Source: Peromyscus leucopus
Taxonomy: Eukaryota; Chordata; Mammalia; Rodentia; Cricetidae
Length of the DNA stretch: 64,000 nt
Direction: 5' to 3'
NCBI RefSeq assembly: GCF_004664715.2
Contig: NC_051079.1
Coordinates: 60,814,660-60,878,659, forward strand
Within the stretch, counting starts at the first letter, position 1; every line of letters starts with the position of its first letter. Below the pieces are notes generated by a model that saw only the letters and a list, made by a program, of their open reading frames with translations, ran no database searches and had not been told where the DNA came from. A program made the position numbers and the translations under genes. This document shows positions 44,291-56,140 of the stretch, piece after piece.

Positions 44291-46130
44291 AAAACCACTT
44301 GCAAAAAGCTAAAGATGAATAACATTATATAATACATGGAAAATAACATGAAATTCCAATTCCCGTGCCCATAAAGTTTTGGGGGGACACAACCACACAT
44401 ACTCATTTCTGTATTGTCTATGAGTACATTTTGTTATGGTAGCAGAGTTGAGTAACCATAACAGGGATCATATGGCTCACAAGCCTAAAATATTTACTGC
44501 CAGAAAGAAAAGACTTACATTAGAAAACACTGGAAATGTAAGTACACCTGTCAGTCTCATACTCTTCAACGTTCGCTCATCTCAGTTATTAGTATGAGCG
44601 AGTAATGACTTCAGGAGTTGCCCAAAAGTTAGGGGCTACTCTAATGGGGACTATGAGGAGCAGAAGGGTCGATAGCCAAAGTCTAGCTCTTCTGATTCCA
44701 TAGCTGTGCCCAGGATAGACCCAAAGACTCAGGAAAGGAACAGCCTCCTCCCCTTTGCCTTCAAACCACAAAAAGCAATATCCAAAGCCCAGGCACTTGT
44801 GACCTTTGGGAGATGAACAGAGCTTCTGGTCTTTGTTGTAAGTGTGCTTTGTGTTAATTAAGGAAGGGGTGGATGCTGTTTTGCAAGGGCCCAGATCATA
44901 TCAAAGTAAAGGTGTGGGAACAACATGATTTATATTAACCAGGTATTAAAAAAAAAAAAGAAAAAGAAAGAAAACAATGGCCTCTGAAACAAAGGTTGAG
45001 CTGACTGAGAGTCCTCTTTGACCAACATCCAGAAAGAAGAGCTGGGCTGTTCCAAGGGAGCTTTTAAGGTCATTAACATGACATCATTTTCTAGGGCAAA
45101 TTTGTTTTCTTCTTTTAGCTATGGTATAGCTGGTGGATCGGAAAACAGGTGGATCTATGTCAGTGTGGAGCTTGGGCCTCTGGCGACTGTCATAAATAGC
45201 ATGCAAAGAGCAGGCTGCAATGGGATGACTCACCGAATAGAGACTGAAACATCCTAAAGATTGTGAGTAGACATCCCCTGACTTGCCTTGGGCTCTGGCT
45301 ACTTTGACTGGCTTTGTTCTCTGCTGCTTCATCTCCAAATCAATTTTCTTTAATTTTCTTCAAAGGAAAACTACAGCCAGAAAGGGACCAAGTCCTGGTC
45401 CCTAATCAAATCACGGATTTTTTTCCCCCTTTATTTAGGAAAAAGTTTTAAAGGAAGTTTTAAAGAAATGTGAAGTTCTGTCAATTTTGCCAAGGGTCTC
45501 CGAGGAGAATTATAGCCATGCCCACATTTCTCAGCACCTCATTAAGTCTGATATAAGAACTCAGTGTTCAGTACCACTTAGTGTATTGTATCAAAAACTG
45601 TAAACAAAATAATATAACTAGAATCCTAGGAGAAGGAGTTGCCTTAAGGAGGTGGTAGTGTGAGGATCTGCTGCCAGGTCAAGGAAGATAATTAGATAAC
45701 TTTGTCAGCCAAGTTAGCAAGCCACAGCTGAGGCACTATAATCAATTTTGGTATTTCAGTAAAGCAGAAAGGTTGGAATTAGAAAGCACCAAAGAGAGAA
45801 GGTTTAACTTCTGGGGAGAATTACTAGTGGGGAAATAAATACAGACTGAGATGTTTTAGATCTTGGATATGTAAAAGGAACCTAGATTGTGAGAAATGGA
45901 AAGATTATAGGTAGGACCAGTGTCCCCAGAGATATGGGACCTGGAAATCAGGTCCCTGGATTTCCAGTCTGTGATCTTTGCATCATGCAAGCAAGACCCA
46001 AAGCACTTAGTTTAGGAAGGCAGAATGGTACCAAGTGCATCCAGAGGACTTTGACATCCACTAAAGTCCAGTTTCCCTCATGAAGAGTGTGTATCGTTCT
46101 TCCAAACCTGCAAGATGGGGAACAGTACCT
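44291..46130. other. No recognised gene or repeat
   Basis: Unique-looking. It includes an A/GA-rich patch (44948-44977) and a perfect palindrome around 45387-45405 (gggaccaagtcctggtccc, arms of 7 bp or more). Frames of 60-84 codons on both strands are unsupported. Confidence 0.4.
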
Positions 46131-46133
46131 TGT

Positions 46134-46458
46134 TATCATTTGAATTCAAAATGTCCCACACGGGCTCACATTTTAGCTTCTTGTTCTCAGCTGTTGGTAC
46201 CTGTGGAGGACTATGGAATTTGTAGGAGATAGGGCCTATCTTATGGAAGTAGGCTACATCGTCCAGATTCCAACCACTTTCTGCTTTCTAGTCCCTCACA
46301 ATAGGAACAACTGCCACTGCAGCCTCCTGCTACCATGACTTCCCTACAGGATGGACTGAAGCCTCTCTGAAACCGTGGACTAAAATAAACCCTCCCTCCC
46401 TTCAGATCCTGTCAGGTATTTTGATTATAGAGAAACAAATATAATTACTATGCCCCTG
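46134..46458 (+). mobile_element. MaLR LTR (ORR1-like)
   Basis: 'tttgaattcaaaatgtccca', 'cacgggctcacattttagct', 'taggagatagggcctatctt', 'gactgaagcctctctgaaac', 'aaataaaccctccctccctt' and 'ggtattttgattatagagaa' follow an ORR1 LTR through its AATAAA signal. The TG/CA ends are eroded. Solo. Confidence 0.75.
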
Positions 46459-46750
46459 TGCCCTGGGCTGGGAGAACTGATTCTATGTGGAATCCAGAAC
46501 ACCAATCATGAAAGGGCTCACTGTTCATTTATAGTATGTAAACATGAAGCAGATGGGAATGATTATGGAACACCAGTGAATGAATGAATATAAAATACCT
46601 AGGGCTCAGACCCCACCTCCTCCCTTGCATTGACACCAACTTTCTCACTTGTGGCTTGATTTGTCAAGCTGTTGCCTTCTCTCTCCTTGCTCTTCTGACA
46701 TAGATGTTAGGCTACTTAGAAAGGAGGATTCCACAAAGTAGACAAGGGAA

Positions 46751-46752
<2 letters not shown>

Positions 46753-46798
<46 letters not shown>
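46753..46798. repeat. (GT)23 microsatellite
   Basis: Uninterrupted GT array. Flanking open frames (110, 95 and 75 codons) consist partly of CVCVCV or HTHTHT and are artefacts. Confidence 0.97.
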
Positions 46799-46799
<1 letters not shown>

Positions 46800-48216
46800 T
46801 TTGTGTGCGTTTCATCCATGTGAACAGGCTTAGATCCGATAGGATCAATGCAACCCACTCCTTTGACCAGGTTGCACCCAACCCTAGAGTAGACAGCTGC
46901 TCTGCTGTTGAGGCATACAAGACCCAGTGCATTGTCCAAGCTGCAGAAGAAGAGGCAGTGTTACCAATTCTGAACATTTTAAGGGAAGGAAGGATGGGTC
47001 TGGGAAAATACAGTATGGGTAATCAGACACCAGAGACAACATGAAGCAGGAGGGGAACAAGAGAAAAATGGACTCCAGGAAGGAAAAAAAGCAAATGAAA
47101 CGAGACTCTAGCTGATGCGTTGCTCAGCCAAGGGCCTCCAAAGACCAGTTTACAGTAGAGCGTTGATGTCACGTTGGTTTACATGCTTGTCCTGAATTCA
47201 AAAAAATGACCTTCAAAGACTGTATTAAGGTCACTGGGGGTCTGAGAAGCTCATGACATTTAAAACATCAGTACCTGAGTCTTTAGTACTGTTTCCACTT
47301 GTTGGGGGTTTGACCCTGGGAAAGTTGTGATCCTTTCTTTGTGCATGCGTGCCACCATTTGTAAAATGATGTTAGACAAGGTGACAGATTTCTTCAAGAT
47401 ACAGTTCCTATAGTCCCTGGGGAGAGAGTCCCATAAGATGAGAGAAAGCTTGCTTTCCACAGATTCCGTAGGTTCCACATGTGTACTTCCCTGGAGCAGG
47501 AACGATTGCCTCTCTAAGATCCTCATCCCATCAAGAGAACATTAGTACCTGAACCTTAGTGGACTGCATCCCAGCGACTCTACTGTAATAGTGTCTGCAG
47601 ATGAGTAGCTTAGGAAGAGTGTTTGCTTCAGCTGCTTTGAAGTCAGGAGTGAGGGAGCTGGCCAGCCCCACAGTCTTGTGGCTCTTGGTGCATCTGGGTC
47701 CGTGTTTCTGCCACATGTGTCCACTCCATGCTTGCCAAGTCTCTTGCCTTTTAGCACATGCTCTTAATTCTGGGATGCTTCATGTTCCAGCTGGTGCTCT
47801 TTTCTCTGACAAGCTGCCTCAGAACATGCAGCAGTACTATCTAGCCATCCACCTCCCCTCGAACTAAACTCTTTCCCCAAATAGGACCATGTCATCTCAT
47901 CTGGGAAGTCTGTCATCCCACTAGGTCTAAGAAAGCACAGAGCTGATTCTAGTTTCTTTATTCTTCCAGTCATTGCACACATAACAGAGGGTATTCTGTT
48001 TTTTTAATTCTGTGATTGCCTCTGTGATCAAATTTCCATAGGCCTTTACACCTCTTCTCAGATGACTTCTTCAAAACAAATTCAGTTAGGTGGTAAAATC
48101 AGAGTTAGGGATTAGATGTGCAAGCAATAAGACATTGCGCTAATTCAACATGAATTTTTGCCATTCCTACAATGTGTCAGACATTATGCTAGTTGGGGTG
48201 AATTTAATAGAATATT
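46799..48216. other. No recognised gene; weak L2 trace at 47750-47990
   Basis: Open frames of 61-88 codons on both strands at 47260-47982 overlap each other. 47760-47960 has wording compatible with decayed L2 but below what I would call. Confidence 0.35.
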
Positions 48217-48233
48217 AAAAATCAGAGTACTGA

Positions 48234-48400
48234 GCCGGGCGGTGGTGGCGCACGCCTTTAATCCCAGCACTCGGGAGGCAGAGCCAGGCGGATCTCTGTG
48301 AGTTCGAGGCCAACCTGGGCTACCAAGTGAGTTCCAGGAAAGGTGCAAAGCTACACAAGAGAAACCCTGTCTCGAAAAACCAAAAAAAAAAAAAAAAAAA
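48234..48400 (+). mobile_element. B1 SINE, young, with 17-bp TSD
   Basis: Complete B1: 'gccgggcggtggtggcgcac', 'aatcccagcactcgggaggc', 'aagtgagttccaggaaaggt' and 'accctgtctcgaaaaaccaa' plus an A run. A perfect 17-bp target duplication (aaaaatcagagtactga) lies at 48217-48233 and 48401-48417. This 3' half is the subtype typical of cricetid rodents. Confidence 0.96.
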
Positions 48401-48417
48401 AAAAATCAGAGTACTGA

Positions 48418-49103
48418 TCATCGAGGCACAGGAAACTGTCTTGAATGACGTTGTCCAGTGCATTCATGTTACTGACCTTCTCAGGGGAATCTTGTCAAGC
48501 ATTCAGTTCTGCTTTTTCCTGAACAGCACATACTGCTTTCTATAACTTTCTTACCGAGATACTCTGTTCTGCCCATCACTCTGATACAGTTTGGCATGTC
48601 ACACAATGCCAGCCTCTGATAGTATGGCCAGAACACTGAGCAAAGCCTAGGAGTCCTAAAGCTCAGCAGCCACTATGACAACTAACTAGTTTTTTTTTTT
48701 TTTAAATTTTTCAGAGCACTTGATCCTAGGTAAATTCTGTTCCTGATGCATATATGGCTGAGGATTACAGCTCATTGATTCCACCACTCCCACCACCTCT
48801 AAAATGGCTAGCATGCAATTGGCTATATGCAATCCCTTACAGAATAAGAGAAAGGCACAAGCAGGGTGATAGAGAGGTGACAGGGAGAGGATCCCTAAGA
48901 AATTACTCATAGTATTCAAACCGGCCAGTGGATAGACGCTTCCTGTGAAGAAGAAATGGGAAACAGATATGCAGCGATCAAGCCAGCAGAGAAATCCTTC
49001 CTGGGCAGCTTGGGTTGTCATAAGGATTTACTCCGTCATGTCCTCTGGAGAACTAAATAAGAATGTGACCTTTGAAAGTAGCCCAGAAGACCTGACCATT
49101 TGA

Positions 49104-49105
<2 letters not shown>
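48418..49105. other. No recognised gene or repeat
   Basis: T15 run at 48690-48704. The 111-codon minus frame 48686-49021 begins in that run and is unsupported. Confidence 0.4.
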
Positions 49106-49150
<45 letters not shown>

Positions 49151-49156
49151 CGCGCG
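49106..49156. repeat. (GT)n(GC)n tract, Z-DNA-prone
   Basis: About 18 GT units run directly into GCGCGCGCGCGCGCG (49142-49156). The whole 51 bp is alternating purine-pyrimidine, with the GC block having the strongest Z-forming potential. Confidence 0.95.
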
Positions 49157-50262
49157 TTTGTCTTTGCCTGCATTCGGGTGCAGCTGACACCCCTAGTCAA
49201 GCCTGGACCATCTACCCTTTTAGAACCTCACATTGTTCTTCAATTGTTCTACAGTCCAACTCCCTTTATTTATTTTGTCCTTTGATTCCCTCTTTTTCTC
49301 GTTCTTTTCTTTGAAACATCCTCCTTTTTTTCCTCTCCCTTTCATAATTGTATGTGGTTTTTTTAGATATTAAGTGATACAAAATAATATAAATTGTGAA
49401 ATAGCCTTCTCTTTCCTCCTGCTGACTTCTAGATTTCTAATTCCCCTCCCCATAGTTGCTATGACCATTCTATTACATAAACCCCCAAAATGTTATCTAC
49501 ATTAATCTCCACATGTTCATTTATAAAGCCTCCTTCTACAATGGTTTTGACTCTTCATTGTTTTGTTTTATTCACTCTAGTTATCAGTGTATCTCATTTT
49601 ATATAGTATACATCTATCCAGAAATATGTCATCTAAAAAAAAAAAAAGCCAATACTCTATGAGAAAAAGTCATTGAATTTTTAAATTCTTGGGTTAATAA
49701 AAGATTCTTTTTTTCTGCCCTTTTCATTTAATCAGTTCTATACTAGAGTTTCCTCAAAGTAGAATACTCCTATTTTCAAACTGTTTAAAAACAACATTAT
49801 TCATTTTTTAATTATATGCACTTTATAGTTTTTCTAATGAGCCAGGAGAACCTATCAGCATTCAAACTTCAGCAGGATAGTGGTGCCCTAGAAAAGTACC
49901 TTGTGAGTGACCTACATGAGGAGCTCAAGCTCAATGTATTTTACATAACTTCCAGGAAAATGTTCTCAAGTAGTGAGCAAGGAGCAGTGAGGTGCTGAAC
50001 ACTCATTGCCTTAGGCAGGGTGAGAAACTCAGAGAGGCAGGTGCTTGCCCCTTAGGTAAAGTCAGATCTTGAATGAGGTTAAAGGAAATCTGAAGGCAGA
50101 CTGGAATTCCATGTGAAAGTTAAGGCATAGACCCTAAGTATTGCTGGGAAACTGTGAAAAAAAAAAAAAACAGCAGTGTGACTTAAGGACCATGGAAGAA
50201 GTGTGGGAAGAGCCTTACAATATGGGTAGACTTGACCCAAGAAGAATGCTTTGGTGGCTTCT
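49157..50262. other. No recognised gene or repeat
   Basis: AT-rich unique DNA with A13 runs at 49635 and 50157. Frames of 60-70 codons are unsupported. Confidence 0.4.
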
Positions 50263-50263
50263 C

Positions 50264-50668
50264 CAGCTGATGCAGCCAAGTTCCACAAGCTATTGGCTTA
50301 AAAGAGTAGAGAAATTTGTATTGTGATAGTTCTAGAGGCTTAAGTTCCAGATGGAGGCCCTGGAGGCCCATGCTGCTTCTAAAGTTTGCAGGGAAGACTT
50401 GCCTCTTCCCAGCTTCTACGGTGGCTGGCAATTCTTGACATTGCCTAGATGCGTCATGCCTCCTATCCCATCTCTGCCATCACATGGCCACCTTCTTCCT
50501 CTGTGTCCCATGGGATTAAGAGCCAACACTAATCCTGAATGACCGCCTTACTGTCCTGCACCTGAAATTACCACAGTCCCATAGTAAGTCACATGTGAGG
50601 AAATAGTGATTAAAGCTCCAACATATCATTTAGTAGGGGCATAATTGAATCCATATTAAATAGAAGAG
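50264..50668 (-). mobile_element. MLT1-type MaLR LTR, minus strand
   Basis: 'aagctattggcttaaaagag', 'tagagaaatttgtattgtga', 'tagttctagaggcttaagtt', 'catcacatggccaccttctt' and 'cataattgaatccatatta' follow the reversed MLT1 LTR, which reads 'agaaatttattctctcacagttctgg...' in consensus. Ancient and solo. The overlapping 82- and 63-codon frames are chance. Confidence 0.7.
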
Positions 50669-52907
50669 ACTTTTTCTTTCATGATACTCTTTCTAGTCTG
50701 GCTTCCTGATGACTATTACCCTGGGTAGCCAGTGTGAACAGAATCTCAATATCTTCTTCTCCAAGGAACTTCACCACTCCAAAGAACCTACTCACACAAC
50801 TTCACGTTGGAGCATCTTCCCACCCAGAATTTCAGCAAATTGCCAAACTGTGCCATGCTCCCGTCTCAGCTGCTCCCTGCCTTTACTCTTTATCTGATCC
50901 CTCTCTCCTTCTCCATAGACCCAGTATCTGGGTTTCCTCTTTCACTATGTCATCCACCTCCTGAATTCACATTCCTTCCAGCTGCTTGGAGCTCCATTAA
51001 TTCACCTGTCCACTCACCCATACTATCAATGTCCTTCTAGTCTTGACATCCTGTGTGGCCAGCTTATGCAAGACTACTTCTTCTACCCAACAATGTCTGA
51101 TGAATAAACTTCTCCCTTTAAAAATGGGATCTTGCTCTTATAGGAGAACTTGGTGATCAGGAGACCTCTGCCTCATGGCCAAACTTGGAGCTTGATTTTT
51201 TTCTGCAAGGCTGAGAGTTTGAAATAATCCAGGACAGATAAAAGTATGAAGGAGCACTTAGTCACCCCATAAACAGTGCAAGCCGCTTATCTGTGTTAAA
51301 AAAAAATGGTAACTTTTTAAAGGAACAATTGTCTCTCTTTGAAGAAACTGTCAGTAGAAAAGCTTTTAAAAATAATTTCCTTGCAAAATGCATAATATTC
51401 TTATGCAGAATTCTGACACGTCTGCTCAGCAGCCTCTCCCATTTGTATGAGCTCTGGAATTCGAAACATTTCTTGTGTAGACTTGGAAAATAGTGTGTTT
51501 ATCATATGATGCCTGTCAGCCACATTGTAGGTGCCAGCACCAGGTGATGGGCTAGTGGGCTGCAGGTTAAATGGGCTGTGTGTGATGTGTGATATGTGAT
51601 ATGTGATGTGTTTGTATTGCAAAGATCAGGCCTTTGACAGTCATAGTGCTCTGGGGTTTAAAAGAACGGGTAGGTTAGAAAGCCCTTTACCCTCTCCATC
51701 TCCTCTCTCTCACTTCCAGTCCTCTGGTGTGTGGGGGGGGTCATAGCTCCCACTACAAAAGGCTGCCTGTGGGCAGCATTGGGCTGAAAATTCACTGGCT
51801 CAGGTCCCATTAGACACCTTCCCATCTAGTTTTAGAGATCTTTTTGAGTCCAGGTGAAGTCAGGAAAAAAATCCATAAAGATTATACTCATCCCCTGTAC
51901 TTAAAAAGAGGAGAGGGGCCTGGTGATTTTCCAGAACTCCACAATGCTATCAACTGCTATGATTTACTTGGTATATAACAGAAGTCTGAATCCCATACTA
52001 GGTTAAGATAGTATAAACAAAATCCCTGTTCCTTTCTGGTCAACAGGCCTAGGTGCAGGTATGTCTTATTCCCCAGAATAATTTCTTCCTTTGCAGCCCA
52101 ATTTTGTTTCCTGTTCTTTTTCCCAAGGGTCCTCCCTTCACCCCTGTTCCTCTCCTTTACCCTACTGAAGGATCTATGTGTATTTTCAGCCCAATGCAAA
52201 CAGAGTTTATGTGGCCATGCTAAGTGTTGTAACCATCCATCCCACAGGCCACTCAGTGAATGTAAACACCTATCAGTTAGTTCTAGATTCCCAGGACTCC
52301 AGCCAAAATGGAGATGTTCCCTAGACTTAAAATCATCTAAAAGGTTTTCTGTCACATTATGAATTAAAATCAAATTCAGAAAGCAATCATCTACCTCTCA
52401 ATTGGCCATAGAATGCATAATATTCTTTGAAGACTGAGGATATCACAACAAATAATTTTTTAGAGATAAATTCACTGGTAACTTTTATCCAATTTTGAAT
52501 TGGAGTGTCTCACATTTGAGCATTTTTCATCCCACAGAGAGAAAGCAATCTCAGGAAGGGTTCAATAGCGTTGCATCCTCCTCCTCCAAGGCACTCAGGG
52601 GGAACAAGTGTGCCTCTCAAAGCCAGATGATGCCCACTGTGAATGCTGCCTCCCATGGCAGCACATCATACTTGTGAGAGCAATAATCATCCTTTCCTTC
52701 CCCCAAGAGCTTCATTCTGATCTTTCACAAGGGTTACTGAGACTTGAGAACCAGAGTCAAACTCCAACAAAAAAGAATCAATATCTGACAGATAACAACT
52801 ACAGAATTGAGGCACCAAGTCATTTTAAGTAACTAGTATTTGTATGGCAAGAGAGGTAAGAAAAAGGCTGATGTGTTCAGAGCCTAGAAACTGATCCCAA
52901 GATGAAA
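50669..52907. other. No recognised gene or repeat
   Basis: Unique-looking apart from a short TGTGATAT array at 51577-51612. The 138-codon minus frame 51957-52373 is the longest frame here that does not lie over an identified repeat. It shows no domain, signal or family resemblance and is not called. Confidence 0.4.
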
Positions 52908-52909
52908 AT

Positions 52910-52985
52910 GTGCTAAGGTTTAGTGATAGAATGTTTGCTTAGCATGTACAAGGGTATAGGTTCAAAGTTCTAGGTTCTCTATTAC
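52910..52985 (+). mobile_element. ID-like SINE head
   Basis: 'gctaaggtttagtgatagaa', 'tgtttgcttagcatgtacaa' and 'gggtataggttcaaagttct' follow the ID/tRNA-Ala-derived head with A and B boxes. The A tail has been replaced by a GAAA/GGAA expansion. Confidence 0.65.
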
Positions 52986-53205
52986 AACAAGAAAGGAAGA
53001 AAAGAAAGAAGAATGGAAGGAAGGAGAGAGGGAGGGAGGCAGAAAGAGAGGGAGTAAGGGAAGGTGGGAGGGAAGGAGGGAGAAGAGGAAAGAAGAAAGA
53101 AAGAGAGGGAGGGAAGGAGGAAGGGAAGCAAGGAAGGAAGGGAATGAGGAAGGAAGGAAAAAATAAAGGGAAAGAAAGAGAAAAGAAAAGGAGAAAAAGA
53201 AAAAA
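52986..53205. repeat. Polypurine (GGAA/GAAA)n tract
   Basis: About 220 bp of almost pure A/G, made of GGAAGGAA, GAAAGA and GGGAGG blocks, starting at the ID-like SINE tail. The opposite strand gives meaningless FLFLSLPPS frames. Confidence 0.93.
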
Positions 53206-53338
53206 ATAGTTCCAGGAACAGGCAAGACAACTCCACAGTTAAAAGAAATTGTTACCAAGCCTGATAACCTGTGTGAGTCTGAACACCCAGAAACACATGG
53301 TAGGAGAAATTTGATTCTACACAGGTCATTCCCTGACT

Positions 53339-53341
<3 letters not shown>

Positions 53342-53394
<53 letters not shown>

Positions 53395-53412
53395 TAATGA
53401 TGATGATGATAA
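53342..53412. repeat. (CA)n followed by (ATG)n
   Basis: CA array to 53391, then ATGATGATGATG at 53398-53411. Confidence 0.95.
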
Positions 53413-53439
53413 TTGCTTTAAAAATTAAAATTTTAACTT

Positions 53440-53630
53440 CATGAAAATATCATACATGTATACAATAAATCTTGTTTTTATCCATCCCTTCTCCCCTCAG
53501 TCCAGATCCCCCATATATCTCCCATCTCCTTCCCAATTTTATGTCTTTTTTTAAGCCCACCAAGTCAAATTATTGCTATCCATATGTCCATATATATGAA
53601 ACCATTTACTGAGATAGTTCAACCTAATAA
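53440..53630 (-). mobile_element. L1 3' terminus, minus strand (part 1)
   Basis: 'tcatgaaaatatcatacatg', 'catcccttctcccctcagtc', 'cagatcccccatatatctcc' and 'gcccaccaagtcaaattatt' are the reversed L1 3'UTR end. The element resumes at 54059 after an LTR insertion. Confidence 0.65.
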
Positions 53631-54058
53631 TGTCCATTGGTTACTCTTCCATTACTGTGAAGAGACATCATAACCAAGGCAACTTATAAAAGAAAGCATT
53701 TAATTGGGGGCTTGATTACTGTTTTATAGGGTTAGTCCATGATCATCATGGCAGGACCAGATTCTGTGTGCTTTACATCCTAAACCACAGACCCCAAGCA
53801 AGAGAGAGAGAGACCCCAAGCAAGAGAGAGACAGACAGACAGACACAGAGAGAGAGAGAGACAGAAAGAGAGAGAGAGAGATCTGGCATGGGCTTTTGAA
53901 ACCTCAAAGCCCATATCCATTGATGGACCTCCCATAAGGAGACTATACCTACTCAACCAAACCCATACCTCTTAATCCTTCCCAAACAGTTTCACTCCCT
54001 GGTGATTAAGCATGAAATACACGAGCCTATGGGAGCCCTTCTCATTCAAACCACCACA
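53631..54058 (-). mobile_element. MaLR LTR inserted in an L1, minus strand
   Basis: Plus ends tgtccattgg and aaccaccaca. 'ttccattactgtgaagagac', 'ataaccaaggcaacttataa', 'agttagtccatgatcatcat'-like and 'ttaatccttcccaaacagtt' match the LTRs at 40.0 and 41.7 kb. A GA-rich expansion (53805-53882), including a duplicated accccaagcaagagaga, enlarges its middle. Confidence 0.8.
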
Positions 54059-54565
54059 TCCACCTAAAGAAAATTGATTCTCCCTCCTCCAGTGTCATCA
54101 ACAGCTCTTAGCTCCTCGGTTGGGGGTGGGCATTGGGAGCCCCTCCCTATCCATGATGGAAATTTTAACTCTCCTGATCTTTTGAAGGTCTTATGTGGCT
54201 AACCACAGCTGCTGTGATGCCATATGTGTAACAACTATACCGTGTCCAGAAACTGGCCATTCTCAACACCCCTCCCTTTTCTCCAGCTCATCTATTCTTC
54301 CCTCTCCCTCTTATTGATGTTCCTTGGGGCTTTCTGGTAGTTGTTGCTCTAGAGATTCCATCTTTGGCTGGAATCACACAGTCTCCTATTCTTAACATCT
54401 GAACAGTTATGAATCTCTGTATTAACCACTACCCTCTGCAATAACGAACTTTTCTGACCAAGGTAGCACACAGCACAAATCTATAGAAATAAACATAAAT
54501 ATTTTGAAGGGGGTCTGACAACATGAACATTTAGCAAAACAACATTCCCCTGAGATGGGACACAC
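54059..54565 (-). mobile_element. L1 3'UTR, minus strand (part 2)
   Basis: 'aagaaaattgattctccctc', 'gtcatcaacagctcttagct', 'gttccttggggctttctggt' and 'aagggggtctgacaacatga' continue the rodent L1 3'UTR interrupted by the LTR. Confidence 0.7.
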
Positions 54566-55425
54566 CAGGAAGATAACATCTGGAAATCAGGTTAAAAACA
54601 TCAGGATGGAAGCTTTAAGAAATTCAAGGAGGAAACATACAGTAGGCAATAAAAATACATGGGTTTGGGATTGCAGAGAGGAACCTGGTCTGGAAAGGTA
54701 GACCTAGGGATGTGAGGCTGTAGTTGTCCCTTAAAGCTATGACACTAGATGAGATTGCTTAAAAAGCATCTTAGGTGAGCATCAAGGGAACATCAAGATT
54801 TAAGAGCTAATTGAGGAAAGACTTGGATTCAAAATCCTTAGAGGGTTGAAAGTGGACGTTAACAACCTTCTAGTTGATCGACCGTGCTAAGGGCATTGGT
54901 TTTCATCTGTTGTTTGGGGTTTGTTGATGCTGCTTCTGTTGTTGTTGTTTGTTGGACTGACTATCTTGCAGTAGATTTATGTCCTGGTCTTGAGAAGTGA
55001 TGACTGTTACGTAGCATAGAGATAAAAGTCAGAATAAACCAGGTCCTGAGTTCTCTTTATTGATATGTAAAGGTCTTGAGACATACAACCAGAAATCTAA
55101 CTAACAAAAAATTCCCAGAAATGTGAAGGTACATGTCAAGAGTAAGAGGAACAAAGGTCAAGAAGATAAAAGCTCTGAACAGGTGTTCAAGCAGGTAGAT
55201 TGAGTAGTCAAGCAGGTAGTCAAACAACACAAGCAAAACCAAAATCAAGTCAGTTCCAAGACATTGAAAGAGAAATGATCCACAGATCCACATCCCTCCT
55301 AACATAGAAACAGAACTTTATAACAAAATGCAGAAAATTTTATGTGTGTAAATACACATATAGGCAGAAAATTTTATGATGTAGATACCTGTGTATATAC
55401 ATTCATATCCTTACTTTGCAGAACT
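54566..55425. other. No recognised gene or repeat
   Basis: Contains a short duplicated phrase (caagcaggtag, 55189-55220) and gcagaaaattttatg twice (55331, 55363). The 82-codon minus frame 55057-55305 is unsupported. Confidence 0.4.
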
Positions 55426-55429
55426 GAGT

Positions 55430-55622
55430 GTAAAATGGGACAATTGCCTTGTAATAGTTTAGTAGTTTCTCATAAATTTCAGAATATATAATCATGTGTC
55501 CTAGTAATAACATTTCTAGATAAATTATACATTCATACAAAGATTTTCTAAATGTCTTCATAGCAACTTTATTCATAATAGCCAAAATTATTGATAGTAG
55601 ATAATATAATTCCAATTTATTA
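55430..55622 (+). mobile_element. Old L1 fragment
   Basis: 'taacatttctagataaatta' and 'cttcatagcaactttattca' followed by 'taatagccaaaattattgat' match the L1 ORF2 C-terminal region in order. Confidence 0.55.
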
Positions 55623-55972
55623 GAAAAATTCAGCCATCTCCAATTTCTTGTTGAATCAAGAGCCTCCAAAGATAAGAGTTCTGCCCTATTTACTTTTATA
55701 TTCTCAATATCTAACTTCATGCATTCAGCAATGCTGAATCAATTTTTGTTGGTCATGATATAACCTAACACAATTTTAGGCACTTCAAAGGCTATAACAC
55801 TACTTTAGGTCTCAATAATAGTACAATTTGTAACAGACTATTGTCAGACTTTCTTTTGTAAGACCACTAGAGGAATCTCTCAGCAGCCTCATACCCTTCT
55901 GCAGTTGAAAATGGCCACTGTTAGTAACTCTCAAAGAGGCATAAGTAGAGAGGATGGCTTTCCTTTCCTCGA
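55623..55972. other. No recognised gene or repeat
   Basis: AT-rich unique stretch. Confidence 0.4.
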
Positions 55973-55974
55973 TC

Positions 55975-56140
55975 TACATTAAGGTAGGCCTTAATCTGGA
56001 GGTGGTGGGAATTGGGGGTGGGCTGGGGGGAAGGGGGGCAGGAAGGGGGAGAACAGGGGAATCTGTAGCTGTTATGTAGAACTGAATAGTATTGTAAAAT
56101 AAAATAAATAAAAGAAAAAAATTTAAAAAATAAAAAAGGT
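55975..56140 (+). mobile_element. L1 3' terminus with G-rich tract
   Basis: G-runs (gggggtgggctggggggaag...) followed by 'aatctgtagctgttatgtag' and an A/AATAAA-rich tail to 56140. The G-rich polypurine tract is typical of L1 3'UTRs and can form a G-quadruplex. Confidence 0.75.

Noticed and set aside
51957..52373. 138-codon minus-strand frame
   Set aside because: No recognised motif, no start or splice context and no family match. Frames of this length occur by chance in 64 kb.
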